Source: DUVY01 sp036562755
GTDB taxonomy: Bacteria; Bacillota; Clostridia; Christensenellales; DUVY01
DNA: 63,860 bases
Reading direction: 5' to 3'
Assembly (NCBI GenBank): GCA_036562755.1
Contig: DATCJN010000044.1
Coordinates: 1-63,860, forward strand
Shown piece by piece: positions 26,349 through 34,268 of this stretch. Numbering within the stretch: position 1 is the stretch's first letter; the number at the start of each line of letters is the position of its first letter. The translations under genes and the position numbers were made by a program. A model generated the notes under the pieces. It was not told where the DNA came from and did not search any database. It worked only from the letters and a program-made list of their open reading frames with translations.

Positions 26349-28067
26349 TTAAAGCACTACGTCGAGTTTTGCGCCGCAATTAATCTCGCCAAACATAGCG
26401 TCAGCTACTGCCGCAATACCCTCGCGTCCCGAAGGGCAGAAGGATACTATAGCGTTTTCAATATAGTCGGGCACGCCGAATTTTTTGTAAGGAGTATTGG
26501 ATACTACCACTAACTTATTGCTTAGGTGTTTAATCTTATCCAATAACGGTATCATACAAGCGTGCGACCTATAATTATAGTAGCTTGTCATAACCAGCAC
26601 GTCGTAATCGTCGTTATTAATGCGGTTTAACACGGCCTGCGCTTCGCTCTCGTCAAATTTCTCATTGATGAGGCATACTGAAACGTTTTGATTGTGCTTT
26701 CTCATTTCCTCAAAAAGCATTCCGGGATGGGAATACATATTGTTTATAAAGCAATGGAAATGGTGCGCTTGTTCAATTAGCAAAATCTTGGAATCCTTAG
26801 AAAGCGGCAACAAGCCGTTGTTCTTTAGGATAACGGTGGATTTTTCGGCTGCCTCGCGGCTTGTTTTGACTATTTCGGCGTCGTCAAACATATCGGCCTT
26901 TTCTATATCCACTATTCCGCCGTTGATATGCAAGCCCATATCATATCTCATCTTTAATATGCGCAACACGGCTTCGTCTAGTCTCTTGTATGAGATTACT
27001 CCGTCTTTTACGGCTTGCAATACTTTTTCCAAAACATATATCGTAGCGGGCGACTCGCTTCTAAACAAAACCAAATCGCAGCCGGCATTTATGCATCTAA
27101 TTACGGCCTCGGAAAGCTCATACTTTGAGGTCAAGCCTTTCATTTGAACATTGTCCGTAGTAACTACGCCCTCAAAGCCCAGCTCTTCTCTTAACAGCTT
27201 GGTCATTATCTCGTAATTGGTCGCAGCGGGAATGTTTTCATCGCCAAAAGCGGTGTATGCCGTAAACGCCGCCATAATGGCGCCTACTCCGCCGTCGATT
27301 AACGCCTTGAACGCGGAAACATGGTTTTTCATCATCTCGTCTTTAGAAAGCCTAATTACAGGCAAGCCAAAGTGCGCGTCTTCGTCCGAAGCGCCTCTGC
27401 CGGGAAAGTGTTTCGCCGTGCAGACTATGCCCGCTCTTTTGTAGCCTTTTAACGACGCCAAACCATATTCGGCGGCTATATCGGCTTTATCAGAATAAGC
27501 TCTAGGGCCTATTTCGGGGTTGTTAGGGTTGGTATTGATATCCATAACAGGCGAATGAATCATATTAAGTCCCATAACTCTTGCCTGTATGCCCGCGCAA
27601 TAGCATGCGCGCTCGGTCAAATCCAAATCGCCCGTAGCCGTAAGCCCCATAGGATAAGGAAACAACCTTTTTTCAAACAATAAGTCCGCGCCTTCGCCCT
27701 CTTGGTCATATGTAAAGTGCAAGCCTACGGCGCCCTTTTTTTGCATAGCCCTTTCTCTGTATGTGTTTAGGGTTTGGGCGTATTCCTTAGAAGTGCAGGC
27801 TACGCGCTTTGTATTCATGTTGCTTGAACGGTCTATGGTGTTGTTGTTGTATAACGGAAAATTCGCTTTTGCGATTTCGCGCGCTTCGCTTGAGCCGTAA
27901 AAGAATTTTTGCGCCACGCGAAACCCGCCTACATGATATCTATCGATCAGATCCAATACATGCGGCGTAACAACAGGACCCACCGCTCCAAAAACCATTA
28001 GTTGCCCGACCTTTTGCTCGATAGACATTTCTGATAGTTTTTGTTCTGCCCATGTTTGTCTATTCAT
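26349..28067 (-). CDS. Glycoside hydrolase family 3, NagZ-like, cytoplasmic
   Basis: 572 residues without a signal peptide. The GH3 (alpha/beta)8 barrel shows GPRAYSDK near 185, KHFPGRGASDEDAHFGLP near 218-235 (the Asp-His acid/base dyad of the NagZ subgroup) and the nucleophile Asp in TTDNVQMKG near 300. A C-terminal alpha/beta domain follows from about 400. The Asp-His dyad marks beta-N-acetylhexosaminidases and related exo-enzymes. It would trim oligosaccharides imported by the adjacent ABC system. It lies 16 bp from the HAD gene. Confidence 0.9.
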   Translation of the reverse strand: MNRQTWAEQKLSEMSIEQKVGQLMVFGAVGPVVTPHVLDLIDRYHVGGFRVAQKFFYGSSEAREIAKANFPLYNNNTIDRSSNMNTKRVACTSKEYAQTLNTYRERAMQKKGAVGLHFTYDQEGEGADLLFEKRLFPYPMGLTATGDLDLTERACYCAGIQARVMGLNMIHSPVMDINTNPNNPEIGPRAYSDKADIAAEYGLASLKGYKRAGIVCTAKHFPGRGASDEDAHFGLPVIRLSKDEMMKNHVSAFKALIDGGVGAIMAAFTAYTAFGDENIPAATNYEIMTKLLREELGFEGVVTTDNVQMKGLTSKYELSEAVIRCINAGCDLVLFRSESPATIYVLEKVLQAVKDGVISYKRLDEAVLRILKMRYDMGLHINGGIVDIEKADMFDDAEIVKTSREAAEKSTVILKNNGLLPLSKDSKILLIEQAHHFHCFINNMYSHPGMLFEEMRKHNQNVSVCLINEKFDESEAQAVLNRINNDDYDVLVMTSYYNYRSHACMIPLLDKIKHLSNKLVVVSNTPYKKFGVPDYIENAIVSFCPSGREGIAAVADAMFGEINCGAKLDVVL

Positions 28068-28114
28068 CTATATTCTAGCCTCTCCCTTGTTTTTTTTCTT
28101 TAGTAAAGTTTTTC

Positions 28115-29764
28115 TTAACTGTTCTTATATCTCTGATAAGCTTCGTTAAATATATCTAATACAGTGCTTAAACCATATCTGTCTGAATTAATTTCTTGAA
28201 TGTATGTGTTCCATTGAGATAGGTTTCTAGTGCCTTTTATAAATCCGTTTAGCCAAGTCTGATAGCAGTTTTCCAAGTCTTGCAGGTAAAGTCCCAACAC
28301 CTCGATTTCATATGACGTAAACTTAAGGTTGGGAACGGGTTCTTTGATTATATCGTTGTAAGCGGCGCGGATTTGCTTAACTTTTTCCGAAGCGATTTGA
28401 TTTTCGTATCTGATATCTTGCTTTACGGGGAAGTCAATAGCTATGCCGTACATTCTTAGAGCGTCCGCAGCAGCGATGTCATATCCGTCTTTTATATGTT
28501 TAGCTTGAGTAATCTTTTCGGTATAAACGGGCTCGTTATTTTGCATAACATAATGGTCGCCCTCGATACCAAAGTTAAGAAGCATTTGGCCTTCTTCGCT
28601 GTAAATAAAGTCAAATATTCTTAAGATAGCGAGTTTGTTTTTAGAGTTAATATGTATTGCAGCGCAACCCGAATCTCTAACAGGCAACAATTGTCTCCAG
28701 GTATAAGCAGTGCTGTTGGCGTCTTTTGCGGGAGGCAAAATACCTATAACTTCGGGATTTTGATGATATTGGTTAGAGCCTTTGATCAAATCAAGTTTTT
28801 GTTGATAACGGTCAATTCTTGTACCGAAGCCAAAGGTCATGCCGGCTCTGCCCGTTTCAAACATCGTGTCCGCGCCTTCGTTGGTGCTGGGATTTTCATA
28901 AGTGGGCATGATGTATCCGTTGTCATACATTTGCTTAGCCAGTTCTATAAAAGGTTTTACGCGAGCGTCGGCAGGGCCAAACTTGATCTCGCCGTCTTCA
29001 ACAAAGAATCCGGGATAAGCCGTTACGCCCAAGTCAACTCCGTAAGACTCAAACAAGTTCATGCCGTTAAGACCGTTGTCAAATACAAAGGGTCTAACGC
29101 CGGGAATCGTGCTGAACTTTTGGAAGACATTCATAAGTTCGGACATAGTTTTAGGAACATCCAAGCCGAACATATCCAACCAGTCTTTGCGGATGATGTA
29201 CATTTTTTCGTTTTTAATCGCAGAGAACGTAGGGAACAGATACATTCCGCCGTTGAGCGAGGTTAGGTCTTTTTTGTAAACGGGATCGCTGTCGATAATT
29301 CTTTTGAAGTTAGGAGCCCATACGCTTAGATATTTGCTGTAGTCAAAAAGTCCGCCTTTTTCGCCGTAAATGCTCAAATCGGAATATGAGAACACGTAAA
29401 TATCGCAAGCGTTCTTTCTATCCATTATGGACGTTGTAAATCTCTGTTTAGCTAATTTTGCGTCCCAGGGGGTAGTTTCCCATACGAATTTGACGTTGCA
29501 TTTTCTCTCAATTTCTTTTAGAGTAGCCAACGCCGTGTTGTGATCATTATCTTCTACCGAAAAGTCTAATCTGTCTCTAAAGAAGATTTTTATTTGTAAC
29601 GGTTCTCCGCCTGTAACATACCATTTTTTGGCGGGATCGCCGTTGGAATAATCCACAGGAGCGGGTATGTTGGTGTCGTCGCCGACAGGAGCGCAGCCTA
29701 TTAAAACGCCGACGCAAAGCAATAATAGACATAAAACTATTATTAAAGCTCTTTTGAATCTCAT
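28115..29764 (-). CDS. Lipoprotein sugar-binding protein of ABC transporter (LplA-like)
   Basis: 549 residues. The signal sequence ends in the lipobox LIGC (Cys near 24). The size and motifs (ETTPW near 95, the long ladder of SYSDLSIYGEKGG and GMTFGFGTR) fit the long oligosaccharide-binding proteins of the LplA type in Bacillota, which bind uronate- or pectin-derived and other oligosaccharides. It follows two permeases and has a strong AAAGGAG site. It is not related to the orphan binding protein at 9723. Confidence 0.92.
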   Translation of the reverse strand: MRFKRALIIVLCLLLLCVGVLIGCAPVGDDTNIPAPVDYSNGDPAKKWYVTGGEPLQIKIFFRDRLDFSVEDNDHNTALATLKEIERKCNVKFVWETTPWDAKLAKQRFTTSIMDRKNACDIYVFSYSDLSIYGEKGGLFDYSKYLSVWAPNFKRIIDSDPVYKKDLTSLNGGMYLFPTFSAIKNEKMYIIRKDWLDMFGLDVPKTMSELMNVFQKFSTIPGVRPFVFDNGLNGMNLFESYGVDLGVTAYPGFFVEDGEIKFGPADARVKPFIELAKQMYDNGYIMPTYENPSTNEGADTMFETGRAGMTFGFGTRIDRYQQKLDLIKGSNQYHQNPEVIGILPPAKDANSTAYTWRQLLPVRDSGCAAIHINSKNKLAILRIFDFIYSEEGQMLLNFGIEGDHYVMQNNEPVYTEKITQAKHIKDGYDIAAADALRMYGIAIDFPVKQDIRYENQIASEKVKQIRAAYNDIIKEPVPNLKFTSYEIEVLGLYLQDLENCYQTWLNGFIKGTRNLSQWNTYIQEINSDRYGLSTVLDIFNEAYQRYKNS

Positions 29765-29822
29765 AATTTTCTCCTTTGCCTTTTTTTATCTAATATTTGT
29801 CAATAATAAATTAATATTATCT

Positions 29823-30686
29823 TTATTCTTTAACCGCGCCTTCCATTATGCCCGAAACAAACTTGCGGTGTATGTAAGGGAATATCGCCAAAATGGGCAC
29901 GGTAGCGAACACTATTGAAGCGTATCTAACGGCCTGGCTGCCATTGCCCGCCGCGCCGATGTCTTGAAGGTTAACCAAAACAACAAGCTCGCGCATTATC
30001 ATTTGCAAAGGGTATTTTTCCTTTGAACGCAAATAGAATAGCGCGGGGATGTAATCGTTCCAATGGCGAACCGCGTAATACATCGCTATGGTTGCAAGTC
30101 CCGGAATAATTAGAGGCAATACGACATTAAACAATACTTGGAAGTCGTTAGCGCCGTCTATTTGAGCGGCTTCCTCCAGGCTTTGAGGCACCTTGTCTAT
30201 AAAGGATTTTAAGACGACAAGGTTATATGTCGTAATAGCGCTGGGCAAAATCATAGCCAAGCGGTTGTCGATTAGGTTATAAGACGAAACGGTAAGATAG
30301 TTGGGAATTATTCCCGCGTTAAACCATAAGGTCAGCATTATTATTACGCTAAAGCCTTTTCTAAACACCAAGTGTTTGCGGGTAATAGCAAACGCGCCAA
30401 ACAAAGTCAAAACGACATTAAGCGCCGTTCCTACTGCCGTGTAAAGAATGGTGTTAAAAAAGCTTACAAACAGCAATTTATATGAAAATAAGAATTTATA
30501 GCCCTTAAGTGTAAAGCCCTTAGGTATCAAATACACCGAACCGTCTACTATAGGCGTATTGGATGAAAAAGATTGCGCCAATACGTTCAAAAACGGATAA
30601 AGCATGACTACGCTAATAAAGCCAAGAATTATCCATATTATGATTTTAGGCAAATAATACGAGCCAAATGTTTTGCTTTCTACCAT
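29823..30686 (-). CDS. ABC sugar permease, LplC/YtcP type
   Basis: 287 residues, six membrane helices. The permease EAA loop is EAAQIDGANDFQVLFNVVLPL near 177-197. It begins 7 bp inside the end of the upstream permease gene, so the two are coupled. Together with the 30680 permease it forms the membrane channel for the binding lipoprotein. No ATPase is encoded in the locus; a shared MsmK-type ATPase elsewhere is the usual solution. Confidence 0.94.
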   Translation of the reverse strand: MVESKTFGSYYLPKIIIWIILGFISVVMLYPFLNVLAQSFSSNTPIVDGSVYLIPKGFTLKGYKFLFSYKLLFVSFFNTILYTAVGTALNVVLTLFGAFAITRKHLVFRKGFSVIIMLTLWFNAGIIPNYLTVSSYNLIDNRLAMILPSAITTYNLVVLKSFIDKVPQSLEEAAQIDGANDFQVLFNVVLPLIIPGLATIAMYYAVRHWNDYIPALFYLRSKEKYPLQMIMRELVVLVNLQDIGAAGNGSQAVRYASIVFATVPILAIFPYIHRKFVSGIMEGAVKE

Positions 30687-31630
30687 AGCGATACCTCTGA
30701 AACTTTAGAACTTATCTTATTGGTAATGAATACTAGCACAAACGCTATAGCGGTTTGGAAAAGACCGATTGCCGCCGCGTACGAAAAGTCCGTAAATAAC
30801 GGATTGGTGCTGCCTAAGCTGTATCTATAAACATAAGACGAAATTACGTCGCTGAATTCATAGTTTTGGCTGTTGCTGATTAGGATTATTAATTCATAGC
30901 CGACATTGAGCACTTGTCCCAGCTTAACTATAAGCATAGCGATGATAGTAGCGCTTATAGCGGGTAAAGTAACGGCAAATACTCTGCGCATTTTTCCCGC
31001 GCCGTCAATTGCCGCAGCTTCGTAAAGCTGTTGATCCACCCTGGAAAGCGCGGCTACAAAGATGATAGAGCCCCAGCCCATTCCTTTCCACATGTTTATC
31101 AAGGTGTAAATGCCCCAAAACAGCTCTTTTCTATCAAGCAACGATAAATTGCTGTCCGAACCGGTAAGTTTGTTGTAAATCATAAACATAAATCCTCCCG
31201 GAGGAGACAAAAAGCTTATGAACATACCGGCAATGACTACTATGGATATAAAGTGAGGCAAATAGGATAATGTCTGGACTACGGATTTTGCGAATCTGTT
31301 TTTTACTTCGTGTAACAACAAAGCAAATACTATCGAAGAGCCGAACACCAATACGATATCCAACATGCTGATGACGATAGTATTGCGCATTACATTGAAG
31401 AAATCGGGGGAATTGAAAAACCTAATAAAGTTTTTCCAGCCTACCCACTCGGTTTCAAAGAAACCTTTAAAAGGATTATAAGCTTTAAATGCTATTGTCG
31501 TGTAAATAAGCGGTATGTATCTAAACATTATGTAATAGGTTAATACCGGCAATAGCATAAGCAATAAATATTTGCTGGCTTTTACTTTCGTCCAAAAAGT
31601 CTTTTGTTGCTTACCTCTTGAGATCATCAT
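30680..31630 (-). CDS. ABC sugar permease, LplB type
   Basis: 316 residues, six membrane helices. The EAA loop is YEAAAIDGAGKMRRVFAVTLPA near 203-224. First gene of the glycan array, divergent from the LacI gene, with AAGGAC before the ATG. It probably pairs with the LplC-type permease and the LplA-like lipoprotein to import an oligosaccharide. Confidence 0.94.
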   Translation of the reverse strand: MMISRGKQQKTFWTKVKASKYLLLMLLPVLTYYIMFRYIPLIYTTIAFKAYNPFKGFFETEWVGWKNFIRFFNSPDFFNVMRNTIVISMLDIVLVFGSSIVFALLLHEVKNRFAKSVVQTLSYLPHFISIVVIAGMFISFLSPPGGFMFMIYNKLTGSDSNLSLLDRKELFWGIYTLINMWKGMGWGSIIFVAALSRVDQQLYEAAAIDGAGKMRRVFAVTLPAISATIIAMLIVKLGQVLNVGYELIILISNSQNYEFSDVISSYVYRYSLGSTNPLFTDFSYAAAIGLFQTAIAFVLVFITNKISSKVSEVSLW

Positions 31631-31652
31631 CTTTTGTCCTTAAAATTAGAAT

Positions 31653-31680
31653 TTGACTTATTGTAATTTTTATATATACT
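31653..31680 (+). promoter_or_regulatory. Promoter of the LacI-type regulator gene
   Basis: TTGACT, a 16-bp spacer and TATACT on the plus strand. It lies to the left of the opposing ABC promoter, so the two promoters face each other. Confidence 0.6.
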
Positions 31681-31708
31681 TATTTAAGTACCTGCTTTTA
31701 TTTTTATT

Positions 31709-31722
31709 TGTAACCGCTTACA
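31709..31722. promoter_or_regulatory. LacI-family operator (or cre site)
   Basis: TGTAACCGCTTACA, arms TGTAA/TTACA around CCGC. It lies downstream of both facing start sites, so a bound repressor would block both transcripts. It also fits the CcpA cre consensus TGWAANCGNTNWCA, so either the local LacI protein, CcpA, or both may bind. Confidence 0.7.
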
Positions 31723-31735
31723 TATAGCGAAATAA

Positions 31736-31764
31736 ATAATATCATATCTTAAAAACATTGTCAA
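31736..31764 (-). promoter_or_regulatory. Promoter of the glycan ABC array
   Basis: On the minus strand TTGACA, a 17-bp spacer and TATTAT: a near-consensus sigma-A promoter reading left into the permease genes. The operator begins 14 bp beyond the -10. Confidence 0.75.
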
Positions 31765-31793
31765 TGCTATTTTTTGATATTAGGTGGTAATTT

Positions 31794-32795
31794 ATGACTA
31801 TCTATGACATTGCAAAGAAAACTAACTTATCGGTGGCTACCATCTCGCGCGTTCTTAACAACAAAAAGAATGTCAACGAGGCTACGCGTCAAAAGGTTCT
31901 TAAGGCCATAGAGGAATATAATTACCTGCCTAACGCGCTGGCAGTAAGCCTATCAACCAATAAGCAGCATGCCATAAGCGTAATGGCGCGAAACGTCGCC
32001 AATGTGCATACAGGCAAGGCGGTGGCGTATCTGGAGAACAAACTTCGCGAACGCGGATATTCTATCTTTTTATATGGAACAGACTGCGACCAAGAGGCCA
32101 AAGAACGCTATATTAGAGAATCCATATCCAAAAAGACCGACGCAATTATATTTGTAGGCTCTTTGTTTGCCGATGTGTCCGAAAACTCAAAATTAGAGCT
32201 ATATGCCTCCAAAACTCCTATAATCCTTATCAACGGCCAAACAAATATCGAAAACGCTTATAGCGTGGTTTGCGATGAGTATGAGGGCGTAAAAAATATA
32301 ATAACGAGCTATTACAAGAACAACAAGACCAAGATCTTATATTTATACGACGTTGTCACGCAGAGCGGTAAATTAAAACTACAAGGCTATAAAGACGGTT
32401 TAAAAGCCTGCAAATTGCCGCTAAATAAGGATTTGATAATTAATTGTCAGCGCGATTTAGAGGGCGCTTACAACGCCATAACGGAAGCGTTAAATAAAGG
32501 GTTAAAATTTGATTCGATTATTTGCTCCGAAGATATTTTGGCCGTAGGCGCGATCAAGGCGCTATATGATAAAGGTATAAAAGTGCCCGATGACATTGCA
32601 GTCACAGGTATGAACAATTCTATAATCAGCGACTGCTGTATCCCCTCTATAACCAGCTTGGATAACAAAATTGTAGATTTATGCGAACTTGCGATTCAGT
32701 CTCTAGAAAAATTATTAGATAAAGAAGATATTCCTAAGGTTCAAACTATCAAGCCTGAATTGGTTATAAAACAGTCTTATGTTCCCGTTGAATAA
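31794..32795 (+). CDS. LacI/GalR-family transcriptional regulator
   Basis: 333 residues. The N-terminal helix-turn-helix reads TIYDIAKKTNLSVATISRVLN, followed by the hinge helix (LPNALAVSLS near 45-54). The rest is a periplasmic-binding-like effector domain (ILINGQ near 138, SEDILAVGA near 248, ITGMNNS-type strand near 271). It is divergent from the ABC array, with an operator between them. It is the obvious candidate to bind the four TGTAA-N4-TTACA sites in the window and release them on an oligosaccharide signal. Confidence 0.94.
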   Translation: MTIYDIAKKTNLSVATISRVLNNKKNVNEATRQKVLKAIEEYNYLPNALAVSLSTNKQHAISVMARNVANVHTGKAVAYLENKLRERGYSIFLYGTDCDQEAKERYIRESISKKTDAIIFVGSLFADVSENSKLELYASKTPIILINGQTNIENAYSVVCDEYEGVKNIITSYYKNNKTKILYLYDVVTQSGKLKLQGYKDGLKACKLPLNKDLIINCQRDLEGAYNAITEALNKGLKFDSIICSEDILAVGAIKALYDKGIKVPDDIAVTGMNNSIISDCCIPSITSLDNKIVDLCELAIQSLEKLLDKEDIPKVQTIKPELVIKQSYVPVE

Positions 32796-32819
32796 AGCTT
32801 TCTATATATAAAATCAATA

Positions 32820-32844
32820 GGCGCTCAAACAGAGCGCCTTTTTT
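32820..32844 (+). terminator. Terminator of the LacI gene
   Basis: GGCGCTC with a 6-base loop and GAGCGCC, then six T on the plus strand, 25 bp after the LacI stop. Confidence 0.88.
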
Positions 32845-32852
32845 AATGATCT

Positions 32853-32878
32853 ATGGGGCGCTTTTTAAAGCGCCCCAT
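32853..32878. terminator. Second GC-rich hairpin between LacI and the Ig lipoprotein
   Basis: ATGGGGCGCTTT pairs with AAAGCGCCCCAT and is followed by TTTTGTCTTTTG on the plus strand. It may back up the first terminator or end the minus-strand lipoprotein transcript. The two hairpins share the core GGGCGC/GCGCCC. Confidence 0.65.
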
Positions 32879-32914
32879 TTTGTCTTTTGTATTTATTTTT
32901 ATTCTTTTGTAAAA

Positions 32915-34255
32915 TTATTCGCCTTCGGGAGCGGGTGTTTCAGGCGTATTGGAAATATATTCGGCATATAGCTTAAATGTATTGCCTTCTTTTACAACGC
33001 GCCAGTTAATAAACGTCTTGCCCTCGACTTGATAGTCCTCTAAAGCCGGAGGCGTAGCTTGTTCGCCGAAAGAAACGGTTTGAGAAGTTTGACCGTTAAT
33101 TGAGATAGCTTCGTATTCTCCGTCGGCGACTTCTTTGTAATAAATTACTGTGTATTCAATAGGAGATAGTTGCGCTACAAAATTGGTGTCTTGGGTAATG
33201 TTTTCAAGAGATTTATCCCAGGTAACTTCATAACCCAAAACATAATAATTAGGATTAGGCGCGGTCATTCCATGAACAACTTGAGCTTCGTAAATCAAAG
33301 TCTCGCCGTCTTCTTTGTAGAATCTTACGGTATGTTTTGTTTGGATATTGTAGTTGACGTTAATAACTAAAGTATCGCTAATAGAGGAATCGGCTATGTA
33401 AGATACTTTAAGAACGGCATAACCCGAAGTATTTTCCGCTGCGTAGAACACGCCGTCTTCTAAAGCGTATTCGGTTTCGTCTAAGTCGGTTTCTATAACT
33501 TCCCATACGAAGTAGTCCTCGCTTATTCCTGCAGGAGTGGTTGTAAAGCTCAATGTTTCGCTAGAACCGGCCACAATTGCGCGTTCTTTGTCGCCGCTGA
33601 TGCTTACGCCTTGAACGTCAGGAAGAACGGTAACGGTTACGGTATCATAAACTTCTTCCGATTCTTCCCATTCTACTCTGACTACAGCTGTTCCGGGGGT
33701 TGCGCCCGCGGTAAAAGTTCCGTCTTGAGTTATCTCAGCGCCTGTTGCCGTAGCGCCCGATTCTATAGACCAAACGACATTTTTGTTGGTAGCGTTTTCG
33801 GGTAGAATTGTGACTTCAAATTTGCGGGTTTGGTTAACCTTTACGCTGACTTCGGAGTCGCCTTGAATAGTAATCGATTCGACATCAACAATAACTTGGT
33901 CTTCGGTTATATTAATAGTTACGGTGTCTGATTTTGTGCTATCTTTTTGAGATGTAGCGCGCAAAACCGCTGTTCCGGGAACATTGCCTGCGCTGAATAC
34001 GCCTGTGTGAGAAACGGTAGCTTCGGTAGCGGTCGCGCCTTCGTCAATCGACCATTCGACGCTTTGGTCCGCTTTTGCGGGAGTGATGGTCGCCGTAAAA
34101 GTCATAGTTTGGCCTACTTTGAGGTTGACCACGCTCTCGCTATTTATTTTTACGCTTTCCACATTAGGAGCTTTTTCGCCGCAGGCTATTACAAACGCCA
34201 ATACAAAGATTGGAACGATAAGTATCAGACTAATTTTCTTAATTATATTTTTCAT
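32915..34255 (-). CDS. Surface lipoprotein with Ig-like (Big_2) domains
   Basis: I start at the ATG at 34255 (GGAGGAGAAT just upstream), giving about 446 residues. The signal peptide ends in lipobox VIAC. Three bacterial Ig-like group 2 domains follow: V-x-L-K/V-x-G-Q-T/x and A-V-L/V-R repeats near 40-120, 125-215 and 215-300. Then come two InlB/Listeria-Bacteroides-type beta repeats near 305-435 (YTVIYYKE and INWRVV are typical). The tail is ETPAPEGE. No enzymatic domain is seen; probably a surface adhesin or spacer. It lies 13 bp after the CBM96 protein and shares its operator-controlled promoter. Confidence 0.8.
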   Translation of the reverse strand: MKNIIKKISLILIVPIFVLAFVIACGEKAPNVESVKINSESVVNLKVGQTMTFTATITPAKADQSVEWSIDEGATATEATVSHTGVFSAGNVPGTAVLRATSQKDSTKSDTVTINITEDQVIVDVESITIQGDSEVSVKVNQTRKFEVTILPENATNKNVVWSIESGATATGAEITQDGTFTAGATPGTAVVRVEWEESEEVYDTVTVTVLPDVQGVSISGDKERAIVAGSSETLSFTTTPAGISEDYFVWEVIETDLDETEYALEDGVFYAAENTSGYAVLKVSYIADSSISDTLVINVNYNIQTKHTVRFYKEDGETLIYEAQVVHGMTAPNPNYYVLGYEVTWDKSLENITQDTNFVAQLSPIEYTVIYYKEVADGEYEAISINGQTSQTVSFGEQATPPALEDYQVEGKTFINWRVVKEGNTFKLYAEYISNTPETPAPEGE

Positions 34256-34268
34256 ATTCTCCTCCCAA

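Noticed and set aside
28115..31630. ABC ATPase in the glycan operon
   Set aside because: No Walker-motif protein is present among these genes; the system must use one encoded elsewhere.
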